From an uncultured Hyphomicrobiales bacterium (GTDB lineage Bacteria; Pseudomonadota; Alphaproteobacteria; Rhizobiales; Xanthobacteraceae), in NCBI GenBank assembly GCA_903929045.1, contig CAIYTE010000033.1, positions 1 through 41,667 of the forward strand: DNA of 41,667 nt, read 5' to 3'. The position numbers were made by a program, and so were the translations under genes. Shown here one piece after another: positions 24,230-32,285 of the stretch. Position 1 is the stretch's first letter. Each line of letters opens with the position of its first letter. The notes below the pieces were generated by a model. It was not told the DNA's origin and did no database searches. It was given only the letters and a program-made list of their open reading frames with translations.

Positions 24230-24928
24230 ATGCTGTCGGTCGACAAACTCGCAGCCTCCTACGGACCCGCGCAGGTGCTGTTCGACATTACCTTCGATGT
24301 CGGCGCCGGCGAGTTCGTGACCCTGCTCGGCCGCAACGGCATGGGCAAGACAACCACCATCTTCGCGCTGATGGGCTTGTTGCCGGCGCAAAGCGGCACG
24401 GCGACGTTCGACGGTACCTCGCTGATCGGCCTGCCGGCCTATCGCATCGCGCAGGCCGGTCTCGGCCTCGTACCGGAAGGCCGGCAGGTGTTTCCGACCT
24501 TGACCGTCGAGGAAAATCTCGTCGCCACCGGCGCGTCACGCTTTGGACCGGCGCAGTGGACGCTGGCCCGCGTCTATGAATTTTTCCCGTCGCTCGCGGC
24601 GCGCAAGCGCAATATGGGCAACGAGCTTTCGGGCGGCGAACAGCAGATGCTGGCCATCGGCCGCGCGCTGATGACCAATCCGAAGGTGCTGATCCTCGAC
24701 GAGGCGACGGAGGGCCTTGCGCCCAAAATACGGACCGAAATCTGGCAGTGCCTGACGAAACTGAAGCAGGAAGGCCAGGCCGTTCTCGTCGTCGACAAGC
24801 ACATCAGCGCGCTGCTGCCGATTGTCGACAAGCATGTGGTGATCGAGAAAGGCCACGTCGTGTGGACCGGCACGTCGGCGCAGCTGGCCGCCGATCCGAG
24901 CGTGCGCGAACGCTATTTGCAGGTCTGA
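24230..24928 (+). CDS. livF: LivF-type ABC transporter ATPase
   Basis: This 232-residue ATPase has Walker A GRNGMGKTT at 34-42, EGRQVFPTLTVEENL from 83 (the Q-loop region, very typical of LivF), LSGGE at 133-137 and Walker B VLILDEATEGLAP from 153. The H-loop region reads VVDKHISALLPIVD. It follows the LivG gene by 4 bases and ends the operon. Its stop lies only 2 bases from the stop of a convergent gene, so there is no space for an ordinary terminator between them. Confidence 0.93.
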   Translation: MLSVDKLAASYGPAQVLFDITFDVGAGEFVTLLGRNGMGKTTTIFALMGLLPAQSGTATFDGTSLIGLPAYRIAQAGLGLVPEGRQVFPTLTVEENLVATGASRFGPAQWTLARVYEFFPSLAARKRNMGNELSGGEQQMLAIGRALMTNPKVLILDEATEGLAPKIRTEIWQCLTKLKQEGQAVLVVDKHISALLPIVDKHVVIEKGHVVWTGTSAQLAADPSVRERYLQV

Positions 24929-24930
24929 GC

Positions 24931-25344
24931 CTAAAGACGCGTCTTGGCGCGAGCCGGCGCTTTCTTCTTCGCCTTGCTCTGGTTGAGCGCGATCGCCGCA
25001 CGCACCAGCGCCTTCAGCGCGCGTTCATTGACCTTGTCGCCTTCATGAAAATCGATGGCGCGGCGCATATTGCCGTCGAGGCTGGCATTGAACAGGCCCG
25101 CCGGATCCTCCAGCGACGCGCCCTTGGCGAAGGTCATCTTCACCGCCGCCTTGTAGGTCTCTCCCGTCGAGATGATGCCGTCGAGCGACCAGACCGGCAC
25201 GCCGCGCCACTTCAACTCCTCGACGATTTCCGGATCGGCATCGAGAACGACGGCGCGGATGCGCGCCAGCATCGCGCCGCGCCAATCACCGAGTTCCTTG
25301 ATCTTGTCGTCGATGAGCTGGGACGCCGATTTTTCCTTCGCCAT
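24931..25344 (-). CDS. DUF1801 (YdhG-like) protein
   Basis: This 137-residue protein matches the DUF1801 family, which adopts a small fold related to frataxin-like and SRPBCC-adjacent proteins. Visible landmarks are IRAVVLDADPEIVEELKWRGVPVW, then KAAVKMTFAKGASLEDPAGLFN. The tail from about residue 118 is Lys/Ala-rich and probably disordered. The function is unknown. It lies 26 bases after the FMN oxidase gene in the same direction, so it may be read with that operon, though nothing ties it to the pathway. Confidence 0.85.
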   Translation of the reverse strand: MAKEKSASQLIDDKIKELGDWRGAMLARIRAVVLDADPEIVEELKWRGVPVWSLDGIISTGETYKAAVKMTFAKGASLEDPAGLFNASLDGNMRRAIDFHEGDKVNERALKALVRAAIALNQSKAKKKAPARAKTRL

Positions 25345-25370
25345 GCGGCCTCTCCTGCCCGACACCACGC

Positions 25371-26531
25371 CTAGGGCGTGACGTGCTCGCGCGTGATGTC
25401 GGCGACCGTGCGCGTGCCGATCATCGCCATCGTATATTCGAGATCGGACTGCAACAAGGATAAGGCGCGCTTGGCGCCGCGCAGACCGCCGGCGGTGACG
25501 CCGTAGATCGTCGCGCGGCCGAGGAAGCAGTGATCGGCGCCGAGCGCCTTGGCGGCGAGGATGTCCGACGCGCGGCGAATGCCGCCGTCGAAAAACAATG
25601 TCACCTTGGGCCCGACCGCGGCGCGCACCTGCGCCAGCGAATCCACGCAGCCCAGCATGCAATCGAGTTTGTTGCCGCCGTGGTTCGAGATCGTCACCGC
25701 GTCGGCGCCCGCCGCAACCGCGCGTTTGGCATCGTCCGGATGCACGAGACCCTTCACGACCATCGGCCCGTTCCAGCTTTTGCGGATGAGATCGAGATGC
25801 TGCCAGGTCTGCGTGTTGTTCCAGCGGTCGACGTAATAGGCCGCGATCTGCTTGGCATTGCTGCCGGGTGGCGCGTATTTCTCCCAGCTGCCGAGCGTGG
25901 CGAGCCCGCCGTTGCGCAGATATTCCGCGGTCCAGCATGGATGCATCAACGCGTCGGCAATGACGCGCGGCCAGGTACGCAAGGACGGCCCGGTCGCCAT
26001 CGACACGCCGGTGCGCGACGCGACTTCGGAGCGCGGCGCCATCGGATAGTCGACCGTATAGACCAGCACCTTGATGCCGCTGTCGCGCGCCCGCGCCAGC
26101 ATGTCCTGCGTCACTTCCGGCGTGTGCGCGCCGTAGAGCTGATACCAGGCATGATCCGGCGCGATGCGAGCGATGGTCTCGATCGGCGCCATCGACGCGC
26201 CCGACAGAATGAAAGGAATATTGGCGTCGCGCGCCGCTTCCGCCAGCAACTCGTCGGCGTGGCGGCGATAAATGCCGGCTATTCCGACCGCCGAGATGCC
26301 GAAGGGGCTGGCATATTTGCGGCCGAACACTTCGTTGCTGGTGTCGACCGGCGTCACGGCGTTCAGGCCGCGCGGCACGAACTTGTATTTGCGAAAGGCA
26401 TCGACATTGCTGCGGATGCCGCCGCTGTCGCCGGCGCCGCCTTCGAGATAATCGCCGACGAAATGCGGCAGACGCCGCAGCGCCAGACGGCGCAAATCTT
26501 CAATCGTTACTGCCCGGTCGACCGCCGCCAT
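25371..26531 (-). CDS. FMN-dependent 2-hydroxyacid oxidase/dehydrogenase family protein with altered active site
   Basis: This 386-residue TIM-barrel flavoprotein has most of the family active site: Tyr28 (VGDYLEGGAGD), WYQLY at 129-133, Lys260 (VVKGLVHPDDA), His284 (SNHGG), and DGGIRRASD at 316-323. The Arg that follows HGG in glycolate oxidase and lactate dehydrogenases, which holds the substrate carboxylate, is Asn287 here (HGGNKLD). The substrate may therefore not be an ordinary 2-hydroxycarboxylate. It follows a PanE-like gene by 12 bases in the ribose-type ABC/GMC operon. It probably performs an FMN-dependent oxidation in that pathway. Confidence 0.9.
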   Translation of the reverse strand: MAAVDRAVTIEDLRRLALRRLPHFVGDYLEGGAGDSGGIRSNVDAFRKYKFVPRGLNAVTPVDTSNEVFGRKYASPFGISAVGIAGIYRRHADELLAEAARDANIPFILSGASMAPIETIARIAPDHAWYQLYGAHTPEVTQDMLARARDSGIKVLVYTVDYPMAPRSEVASRTGVSMATGPSLRTWPRVIADALMHPCWTAEYLRNGGLATLGSWEKYAPPGSNAKQIAAYYVDRWNNTQTWQHLDLIRKSWNGPMVVKGLVHPDDAKRAVAAGADAVTISNHGGNKLDCMLGCVDSLAQVRAAVGPKVTLFFDGGIRRASDILAAKALGADHCFLGRATIYGVTAGGLRGAKRALSLLQSDLEYTMAMIGTRTVADITREHVTP

Positions 26532-26543
26532 TGATGTGTTCTC

Positions 26544-27575
26544 TTATTTGCCGCCGGCGATATCCAACACCAGTTGGAGATTCGCGGCACCCGGCTTCAG
26601 GATACCCTGCTCGACGCGGCGCGCCACTTCGACGATGGCCGCGTTGACCGGCATTTTCAGGCCGAGCCGCGCCGCCTGCGCCACGACCTCGCCGTTGATA
26701 TTGTCGACCTCGGAGTGGCGGCCCTTCATCCAGTCCTGCAACACCGTTGTGATCGTGCTTTTTAGCGTGAAGCCGCTGACGAGCGTATCGAGCAACGTAT
26801 CCACCAGCCGGTTGGACTGGCGCACATCGTCCTCCTTCATGCCGAAGATCGGCACCGCGGGCAGCCCCATGGCCTTGCCGGTGTCGAACGCCTCCTGCCC
26901 CGAGCGCAACATCAGTTCGCGCATCGCCGGCGTCACCGCCGCATCGTGGATCGACTGGCCGAGGATCGCCGTCGTCACCAGGGTGGTGGCGTTGCTGACC
27001 AGCTTCATCCATTTGCTGGCGCGGATGTCATCGACATATTCGACGGTGCCGGCGCATTTGAGCAGATCGCCGACCTCGGCCTCGCGGCCCCTGGCGCGCG
27101 GATCGATGGCGCCGACGGCAAACCACGACCGCGACGGCGGCGAGTCGCGCTGCACAACGCCGGGATCGAACATGGTGGACGAGACTTCGATGACGCAGCC
27201 CATGGTACGCTCGGGGCCGACCACCTCGGCAATGACGTCGGTGGTCATGCCGTTCTGCACGCCGGCGATCAGACCGTCGGGCTTGAGATAGGGCTCGATC
27301 AGCTGGCAGGCCCATTTGGAATCGTACGCCTTCATCAGCAGCAGCACAGTGTCGAATCGGTCGGTGAAGGTGCAGACGTCGCACAGATTATAGGCGCGCA
27401 CCTTGGTGACCTGTGTCTCCTCCGGCATCTTGATGGTGATGCCCTTATCGCGCATGACCGCGACGTGTTCGGGCCACTGGTCGATCAGCACAACGTCATG
27501 GCCCGCGCGCGTCAGATCCGCGCCGATGGAGGCGCCATTGGCGCCGCTGCCAAGAACCGCAATTTTCTTCGTCAT
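26544..27575 (-). CDS. Ketopantoate reductase (PanE/ApbA)-family NAD(P)-dependent oxidoreductase
   Basis: This 343-residue protein has an N-terminal Rossmann motif, LGSGANGASIGADL (8-21). A central KAYDSKW segment follows, and the family Lys/Asn pair lies in SKWMKLVSNATTLVTTAIL. The helical C-terminal domain includes DWMKGRHSEVDNINGEVV, which is standard for PanE. True PanE makes pantoate; this copy sits between GMC and FMN oxidoreductase genes in a transport operon, so a catabolic 2-keto or 2-hydroxy acid substrate is more likely. Its start overlaps the GMC stop by 4 bases. The family is firm and the substrate unknown. Confidence 0.9.
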   Translation of the reverse strand: MTKKIAVLGSGANGASIGADLTRAGHDVVLIDQWPEHVAVMRDKGITIKMPEETQVTKVRAYNLCDVCTFTDRFDTVLLLMKAYDSKWACQLIEPYLKPDGLIAGVQNGMTTDVIAEVVGPERTMGCVIEVSSTMFDPGVVQRDSPPSRSWFAVGAIDPRARGREAEVGDLLKCAGTVEYVDDIRASKWMKLVSNATTLVTTAILGQSIHDAAVTPAMRELMLRSGQEAFDTGKAMGLPAVPIFGMKEDDVRQSNRLVDTLLDTLVSGFTLKSTITTVLQDWMKGRHSEVDNINGEVVAQAARLGLKMPVNAAIVEVARRVEQGILKPGAANLQLVLDIAGGK

Positions 27576-29275
27576 GAATGTGCACCCGACGTGATCAGCT
27601 CGGCGGCGCGTTCCGCGACCATGATAGTGGTGAGATTGGTGTTGGCGCTCGGCACGCTGGGCATGACCGACGCGTCGACGACGCGCAGATTGTCGATGCC
27701 GTAAACGCGCAGGTTCTTGTCGACGACCGCCATCGGATTATCGGGCCGCCCCATCGAGCAGGTGCTGGTGACGTGACCCATCGGTGCGATTGCGGATAGG
27801 ATTTCATTGTCGGTCAGCGCCCGGCGTTCCTTGGCGTTGCCGATCCAGCGGCCCGGCGCCAGCACGCGGCCGAGCGCCCAGCGGCTGATCGCCGACGGCG
27901 CGTTGAGCAGCATGCTCGCCGCCTGCGCCATCATCGAGCCGACGAAACCGGGCCGGTCGAACTGGTTCAGCGCCATGATCGGCGGCAGGATAAAGGCGTC
28001 GCTGAAGGTGTTCTTCACCGGCGTCTCCATCAGCAGGCTCTCGGCAAAGCGCGTCGCCTGGATCATGCGCGGCGGATCGCGCGGATCGGTCATGAAGGAG
28101 AAGGCGATGTTCGGCCGGTCGTCGATGTCGGGGCTTTTGAGCGTGACGCTGCCGCGCGAGAACGGCGCATAGACCGACGCGCCGACCATCGCCAGCGACG
28201 GCCCCCAGGAGCGGCCGCTGACGCGGCCGATGGCGAAAACGATGAGATCGGCGGGCGGGCAATCTTTCAGTCCGGACGACATGCGCATGCCGCCCAGCGC
28301 GAAGTGGCGCAGATTGCCGTCCATGCGCCGGCCCTGCGGCAGCGTCATCGCGATGTTGAGATAGGGATGGTTCTGCAGATTGCGGCCGACCCCTGCCCGC
28401 ACCGCAACCGGCGCAATGCCGAGGCGCTGCAACTCATCGCCGGGCCCGACACCGGATCGCATCAGCATCGACGGCGAATGCACGGCGCCGGACGACAAAA
28501 TGACGTTCTGCGCGTCTATATCTTTCGTCTCGGGGCCGCGTCTGACGGTGACACCTATCGCGCGGGTGCCGTCGAACCGCAGCTTCAGCACCTGCGTGCC
28601 GGTCTGGATTTCGAGATTGGGCCGGCGCCGAACCTGGCTGGTGAGATAGGTGCTGGCGCTCGACGAACGCGTCTCGCCATGGCTCAACGGCAGCGGAAAA
28701 AAGCCGGGACGCGGGTCTTCGTTGATGTCGCCGATGGCAGACAGGCCGCGTGCATGCGCGGCGCGCTCCATCTCGGTGGCAAAAGGCGGCCAGTGCTCGT
28801 GGGGCACGCGGCGTATGGTGTAAGGCGCGGGCTTGGAGATCTGCGAATTGTCGCGGTCGAGATCGTTCTCGAGCTTGCGGTAGATTTTGACGACGTCGCT
28901 CGGGCCCCAGCCTTCGGCGCCGGCCTTCTCCCAGGCCTCGAAATCGGACGGCACGCCGCGCAGCGCCCACATGCCCATGATGCTGGAGCCGCCGCCCATG
29001 ATCCGCGCCTGCGGATAAGGATAAAGCGGCCCGCCGTCGCGGCGTTGCGCCTGCAGACCGGGCCAGAAATAACCCGGATTGAGCGACGATGCGGGAAACA
29101 GGTCGTCCACGTCGGCCGGGACGTTGCCCGGCGGCGTATCCGGTCCGGCTTCGATGAGCAAAACGCGGTTCGCCGGATTTTCCGACAACCGCGCCGCCAG
29201 AACAGCACCGGCGCTGCCGCCGCCAACGATCAGATAATCCGCCAAAGAAACTGAAACGCCGTTCACTGCTGCCAC
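27572..29275 (-). CDS. GMC-family FAD oxidoreductase (choline dehydrogenase/alcohol oxidase type)
   Basis: This 567-residue flavoprotein shows the GMC pattern. VGGGSAGAVLAARLSE lies at about 17-32, followed by RIMGGGSSIMGMWALRG, then SSGAVHSPSMLMRSGVGPG (the second GMC signature). The C-terminal active-site segment is MGHVTSTCSMGRPDNPMAVVD, with the catalytic His and a Ser where Gly is usual, and SANTNLTTIMVAERAA contains the second polar residue. It should oxidise a primary or secondary alcohol. The start is GTG 29275 or, with a better-placed GAGG, GTG 29266. It is translationally coupled to the PanE-like gene and lies 60 bases after the binding-protein gene. Confidence 0.9.
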   Translation of the reverse strand: MAAVNGVSVSLADYLIVGGGSAGAVLAARLSENPANRVLLIEAGPDTPPGNVPADVDDLFPASSLNPGYFWPGLQAQRRDGGPLYPYPQARIMGGGSSIMGMWALRGVPSDFEAWEKAGAEGWGPSDVVKIYRKLENDLDRDNSQISKPAPYTIRRVPHEHWPPFATEMERAAHARGLSAIGDINEDPRPGFFPLPLSHGETRSSSASTYLTSQVRRRPNLEIQTGTQVLKLRFDGTRAIGVTVRRGPETKDIDAQNVILSSGAVHSPSMLMRSGVGPGDELQRLGIAPVAVRAGVGRNLQNHPYLNIAMTLPQGRRMDGNLRHFALGGMRMSSGLKDCPPADLIVFAIGRVSGRSWGPSLAMVGASVYAPFSRGSVTLKSPDIDDRPNIAFSFMTDPRDPPRMIQATRFAESLLMETPVKNTFSDAFILPPIMALNQFDRPGFVGSMMAQAASMLLNAPSAISRWALGRVLAPGRWIGNAKERRALTDNEILSAIAPMGHVTSTCSMGRPDNPMAVVDKNLRVYGIDNLRVVDASVMPSVPSANTNLTTIMVAERAAELITSGAHS

Positions 29276-29335
29276 CTCAAGGGGAACGGCGGCGCCCGTT
29301 CGGAGGCACCGCCGTCATCGTCTTCCACGACACCG

Positions 29336-30295
29336 TTAGTTGGTGGCGACTTCTTCGATCTTCGGGCAGGTGCGCGAGGTCACCGGCACGTCGTATTGTT
29401 TGAAGTTGGCGCTATCGATGATCACCGGGGTCACCATCAGTTCCGCCTTCACCGGCATCTTGCGCAACGCGCGCACGGTATTGAGCATGCCGAGGCAGCC
29501 CTGCATGAACGGATCGGACGAACCGGTTGCCTGCATCTTGCCCGCCTTGATCAAGTCGATGGCTTCCTGGCTGCCGTTGATACCGACCACCAGGGCTTTG
29601 CGGTTGGCGGCGCCCATCGCCTCGACCACACCCGTCGCCATCGCGTCATTGGCCGCCAGGACACCGTCGATCTGCGGGTGCGACTGCATGATGTTTTCCA
29701 TCACCTGCAGCGCGTTCAGACGCTGGTAGTTCGCCGGCTGCATCGCAACCATCTTCACATTCGGGAACTCCTTGAGCGCGTCGTTAAAGCCTCGCACGCG
29801 GTCGGTGCTGCTGATCGCGCCTTTCACGCCTTCCAGAATGACGACGTTGCCCTTGCCGCCCATCGCCTTGAGCAGGTTCTGCGCCGTTTCGAGGCCGAGC
29901 CGGTAGTCCTCGGCGCCGACGAAGGACACGACCTTGCCGCCCGCCATCTTGTCGGTGAGGCCTGTAACGGCAATGCCCGCGGCATTCACTTTCTCAATGG
30001 CGGGCACCAGCGCCTTGTAGTCGACCGGCGTGAACAGCAGCGCGCTCGGCTTCTTGACGATGGCGTCTTCGACCTGGCTCAGCTGTTCCGGAATGCTGTC
30101 CGGCTTGATCGGCACGTACTGGATCACCTTGACGCCGGTCGCCTTGGCGGCGTTCGCCGCACCGACGCGGACCGATTCAAAGAAGGGGTTGGTCTGGTTC
30201 TTGGTGAAGACGGCGACGGTTTCACCATCCGCGAACGCAGGTCCGGCAATTCCGGCGACGCTCAGCATCGAAATCAACAATACGGCTTTCTTCAT
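29336..30295 (-). CDS. Ribose-type (RbsB family) ABC transporter binding protein
   Basis: This 319-residue protein has a Sec signal peptide (MKKAVLLISMLSVAGIAGPAFA). The mature part has the LacI/RbsB periplasmic fold: VAVFTKNQTNPFFESVRVGAAN, KPSALLFTPVDYKALVPAIEKV, RVRGFNDALKE, and ANDAMATGVVEAMGAANRK. Such proteins bind sugars, polyols or autoinducer-like ligands for the RbsAC-type importers encoded directly upstream. The downstream GMC, PanE-like and FMN enzymes suggest a polyol-like ligand, which is inference. A 53-base gap separates it from the permease gene. Confidence 0.92.
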   Translation of the reverse strand: MKKAVLLISMLSVAGIAGPAFADGETVAVFTKNQTNPFFESVRVGAANAAKATGVKVIQYVPIKPDSIPEQLSQVEDAIVKKPSALLFTPVDYKALVPAIEKVNAAGIAVTGLTDKMAGGKVVSFVGAEDYRLGLETAQNLLKAMGGKGNVVILEGVKGAISSTDRVRGFNDALKEFPNVKMVAMQPANYQRLNALQVMENIMQSHPQIDGVLAANDAMATGVVEAMGAANRKALVVGINGSQEAIDLIKAGKMQATGSSDPFMQGCLGMLNTVRALRKMPVKAELMVTPVIIDSANFKQYDVPVTSRTCPKIEEVATN

Positions 30296-30348
30296 CGTTT
30301 CACTCCCGTTTTTCGTTTTTCAGATTCGGTTTGTCGCTCAGTATCCCG

Positions 30349-31332
30349 CTAATTGGTCGCGTCTGTCTTCGACCGCGTCTTCATGTCGAGCCACACCGCC
30401 AGCAGCACAATGACGCCTGTCACCAGCGGTTGCCAGTTGGCGTTCAAGCTCATCAAGTTCATGCCATTGAGGATCAAGGTCAGGATCAGGCCGCCGATAA
30501 AAGTGCCGAACAAGGTACCCGCGCCGCCGAACAGCGACGTGCCGCCGATGACGACCGCGGCGATGGTCGGCAGCGTTAGCGTCTCGCCGATGTCGCCTTC
30601 CGCTGAATTCAGGCGCGCGAGAAAGACCAGCGATGCAAAGCCTGCCATCGCGCCCGACAGAACGAAGACGAGATTGAGCCGGCTGATGACCGGCACGCCC
30701 GACAAACGCGCGGCAACGCCGTTGGCACCGATGGCGTAGATCTGCTGGCCGAACGTCGTGCGTTTGGTGAAGAAATTGCCGACGATCAGCACGACCACCA
30801 TGAGATAGACCGGGATCGGGATGCCGAGGAAATAGCCGCTGCCCAGCGCGCGGAAGCCCGGCGGGAAGCCGTACACCGACTGGCCGCCCATGTAATAATA
30901 TGTGGCGCCCTGCGCGACCCAGAGCATGCCGTACGTTGCAATGAACGACGGAATGCGCAGCTTGGTCACCATCAGACCGTTGCCCAGACCGACGATGGCG
31001 CCGACGCCGACCCCGGCGGCCGCGCCGATCCACGGCGAGCCGGTCGACTTTATCAGCGTCGCGGCAACGCAGGCGCACAGGCCCACCGTCGCACCGATCG
31101 ACAGGTCGATCTTGCCGGTGAGGATGACGAGCGTCAGTCCCGAGGCCATAAAGAAGACGAGGCTCGCCTGCCGCAGCACGTTCAGCAGATTGTTGGCCGT
31201 GAGGAAGGCATCACTGGCGAAGGCCAGCACCACGCAGATGAGCGCCACCGCGAGCAGGCGATAGCCGACGTCGATGACATCGCGCGACAGGGTCAGCTTG
31301 AACCGCGGAGCGTTGATGGCGGCGTCGCTCAT
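30349..31332 (-). CDS. Ribose-type (RbsC family) ABC permease 1
   Basis: This 327-residue membrane protein has eight to ten hydrophobic segments. It shows the RbsC hallmark LVILTGKIDLSIGATVGLCA and the coupling loop GANGVAARLSGVPVIS. AVVIGGTSLFGGAGTLFGTFIGG lies near the C-terminus. Its ATG overlaps the stop of permease 2 by one base. Two different RbsC-type genes in one operon suggest a heterodimeric channel rather than the usual homodimer. Confidence 0.92.
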   Translation of the reverse strand: MSDAAINAPRFKLTLSRDVIDVGYRLLAVALICVVLAFASDAFLTANNLLNVLRQASLVFFMASGLTLVILTGKIDLSIGATVGLCACVAATLIKSTGSPWIGAAAGVGVGAIVGLGNGLMVTKLRIPSFIATYGMLWVAQGATYYYMGGQSVYGFPPGFRALGSGYFLGIPIPVYLMVVVLIVGNFFTKRTTFGQQIYAIGANGVAARLSGVPVISRLNLVFVLSGAMAGFASLVFLARLNSAEGDIGETLTLPTIAAVVIGGTSLFGGAGTLFGTFIGGLILTLILNGMNLMSLNANWQPLVTGVIVLLAVWLDMKTRSKTDATN

Positions 31333-32285
31333 TATTCCTGGACCTTCCGCATGCCGTCGAGAAACAGCGCGACGATCACCAGAAGGCCGACGCAGATGAC
31401 CTGCACCGACGACGGCATCTCCAGCAGATTGAGGCCATTGCGCAGCACGCCGATGGTGATAACGCCGAGCAGCGTGCCGAACAGCCAGCCCTCGCCGCGC
31501 TCAAATTGCGTGCCGCCGACAGCAACCGCGGCGATGGCGTCGAACTCCATGCCGATCGCGGCTGTCGGATGCGCCGAACTGATGCGCGAAGTCAGCAACA
31601 AGGCGGCGACGCCAGCCATCAGCCCGCCGATACCATAAATGACGGCGAGCACCAGCCGGTCATTGATGCCAGCGTGGCGCAAGGCTTCGCGGTTGCCGCC
31701 CAGCGCCGGCACATAGGTGCCGAGCCGCGTGTGATAAAGAATGCCGTGCATCACGAGGTAGGCGATCGCCGCCAGCACCAGCGGAAACGGAATACCGAAC
31801 AAGAAACCGGAATAGATGAAGTGCAGGCCTTCCGGCAGCCCGACAACGCTCTGGCCGTCGGTTAGGACGAGGCATAGCCCCTGTGCGATGCCCAGGGTGC
31901 CGAGCGTCGCCACGAAGGGCGGAATATCGAGCCAGGCGATGATCCAGCCATTGAGCAGGCCGAAAGCAAGGCCGATGGCGATGGCGGCGACGAAGGCGAT
32001 CGCCAGCGAGCCTGTCGCCAGTGCCGTCAGCGCCAGAATGACGGAAGAAAGCGTCAGGACGGCGCCGATCGAGAGGTCGAGCCCTTCGGTCATGATGATG
32101 AAGGTCATCGGCAGCGCCAGCAGCAGCAGAATCGACGACTGCACCAGAATGTTCGACAGGTTCGGACCCGTCGTGAAGCCGGTGGTCATGGTCGCAAAAA
32201 TGCCGATCAGCACGGCGAGCACAAAGGCCACGCCCGGAATGCGGCCGAGCGTCGTCAGGCCTTGGGTGAGAACGCGCTCACTCAT
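31332..32285 (-). CDS. Ribose-type (RbsC family) ABC permease 2
   Basis: This 317-residue membrane protein is clearly related to permease 1 but not a close copy. It has FIIMTEGLDLSIGAVLTLSSV, FVATLGTLGIAQGLCLVLTDGQS, GGNREALRHAGINDRL, and AVAVGGTQFERGEGWLFGTLLG. It starts 8 bases inside the end of the ATPase gene, so the two are translationally coupled. It most likely forms the pore together with permease 1. Confidence 0.92.
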   Translation of the reverse strand: MSERVLTQGLTTLGRIPGVAFVLAVLIGIFATMTTGFTTGPNLSNILVQSSILLLLALPMTFIIMTEGLDLSIGAVLTLSSVILALTALATGSLAIAFVAAIAIGLAFGLLNGWIIAWLDIPPFVATLGTLGIAQGLCLVLTDGQSVVGLPEGLHFIYSGFLFGIPFPLVLAAIAYLVMHGILYHTRLGTYVPALGGNREALRHAGINDRLVLAVIYGIGGLMAGVAALLLTSRISSAHPTAAIGMEFDAIAAVAVGGTQFERGEGWLFGTLLGVITIGVLRNGLNLLEMPSSVQVICVGLLVIVALFLDGMRKVQE

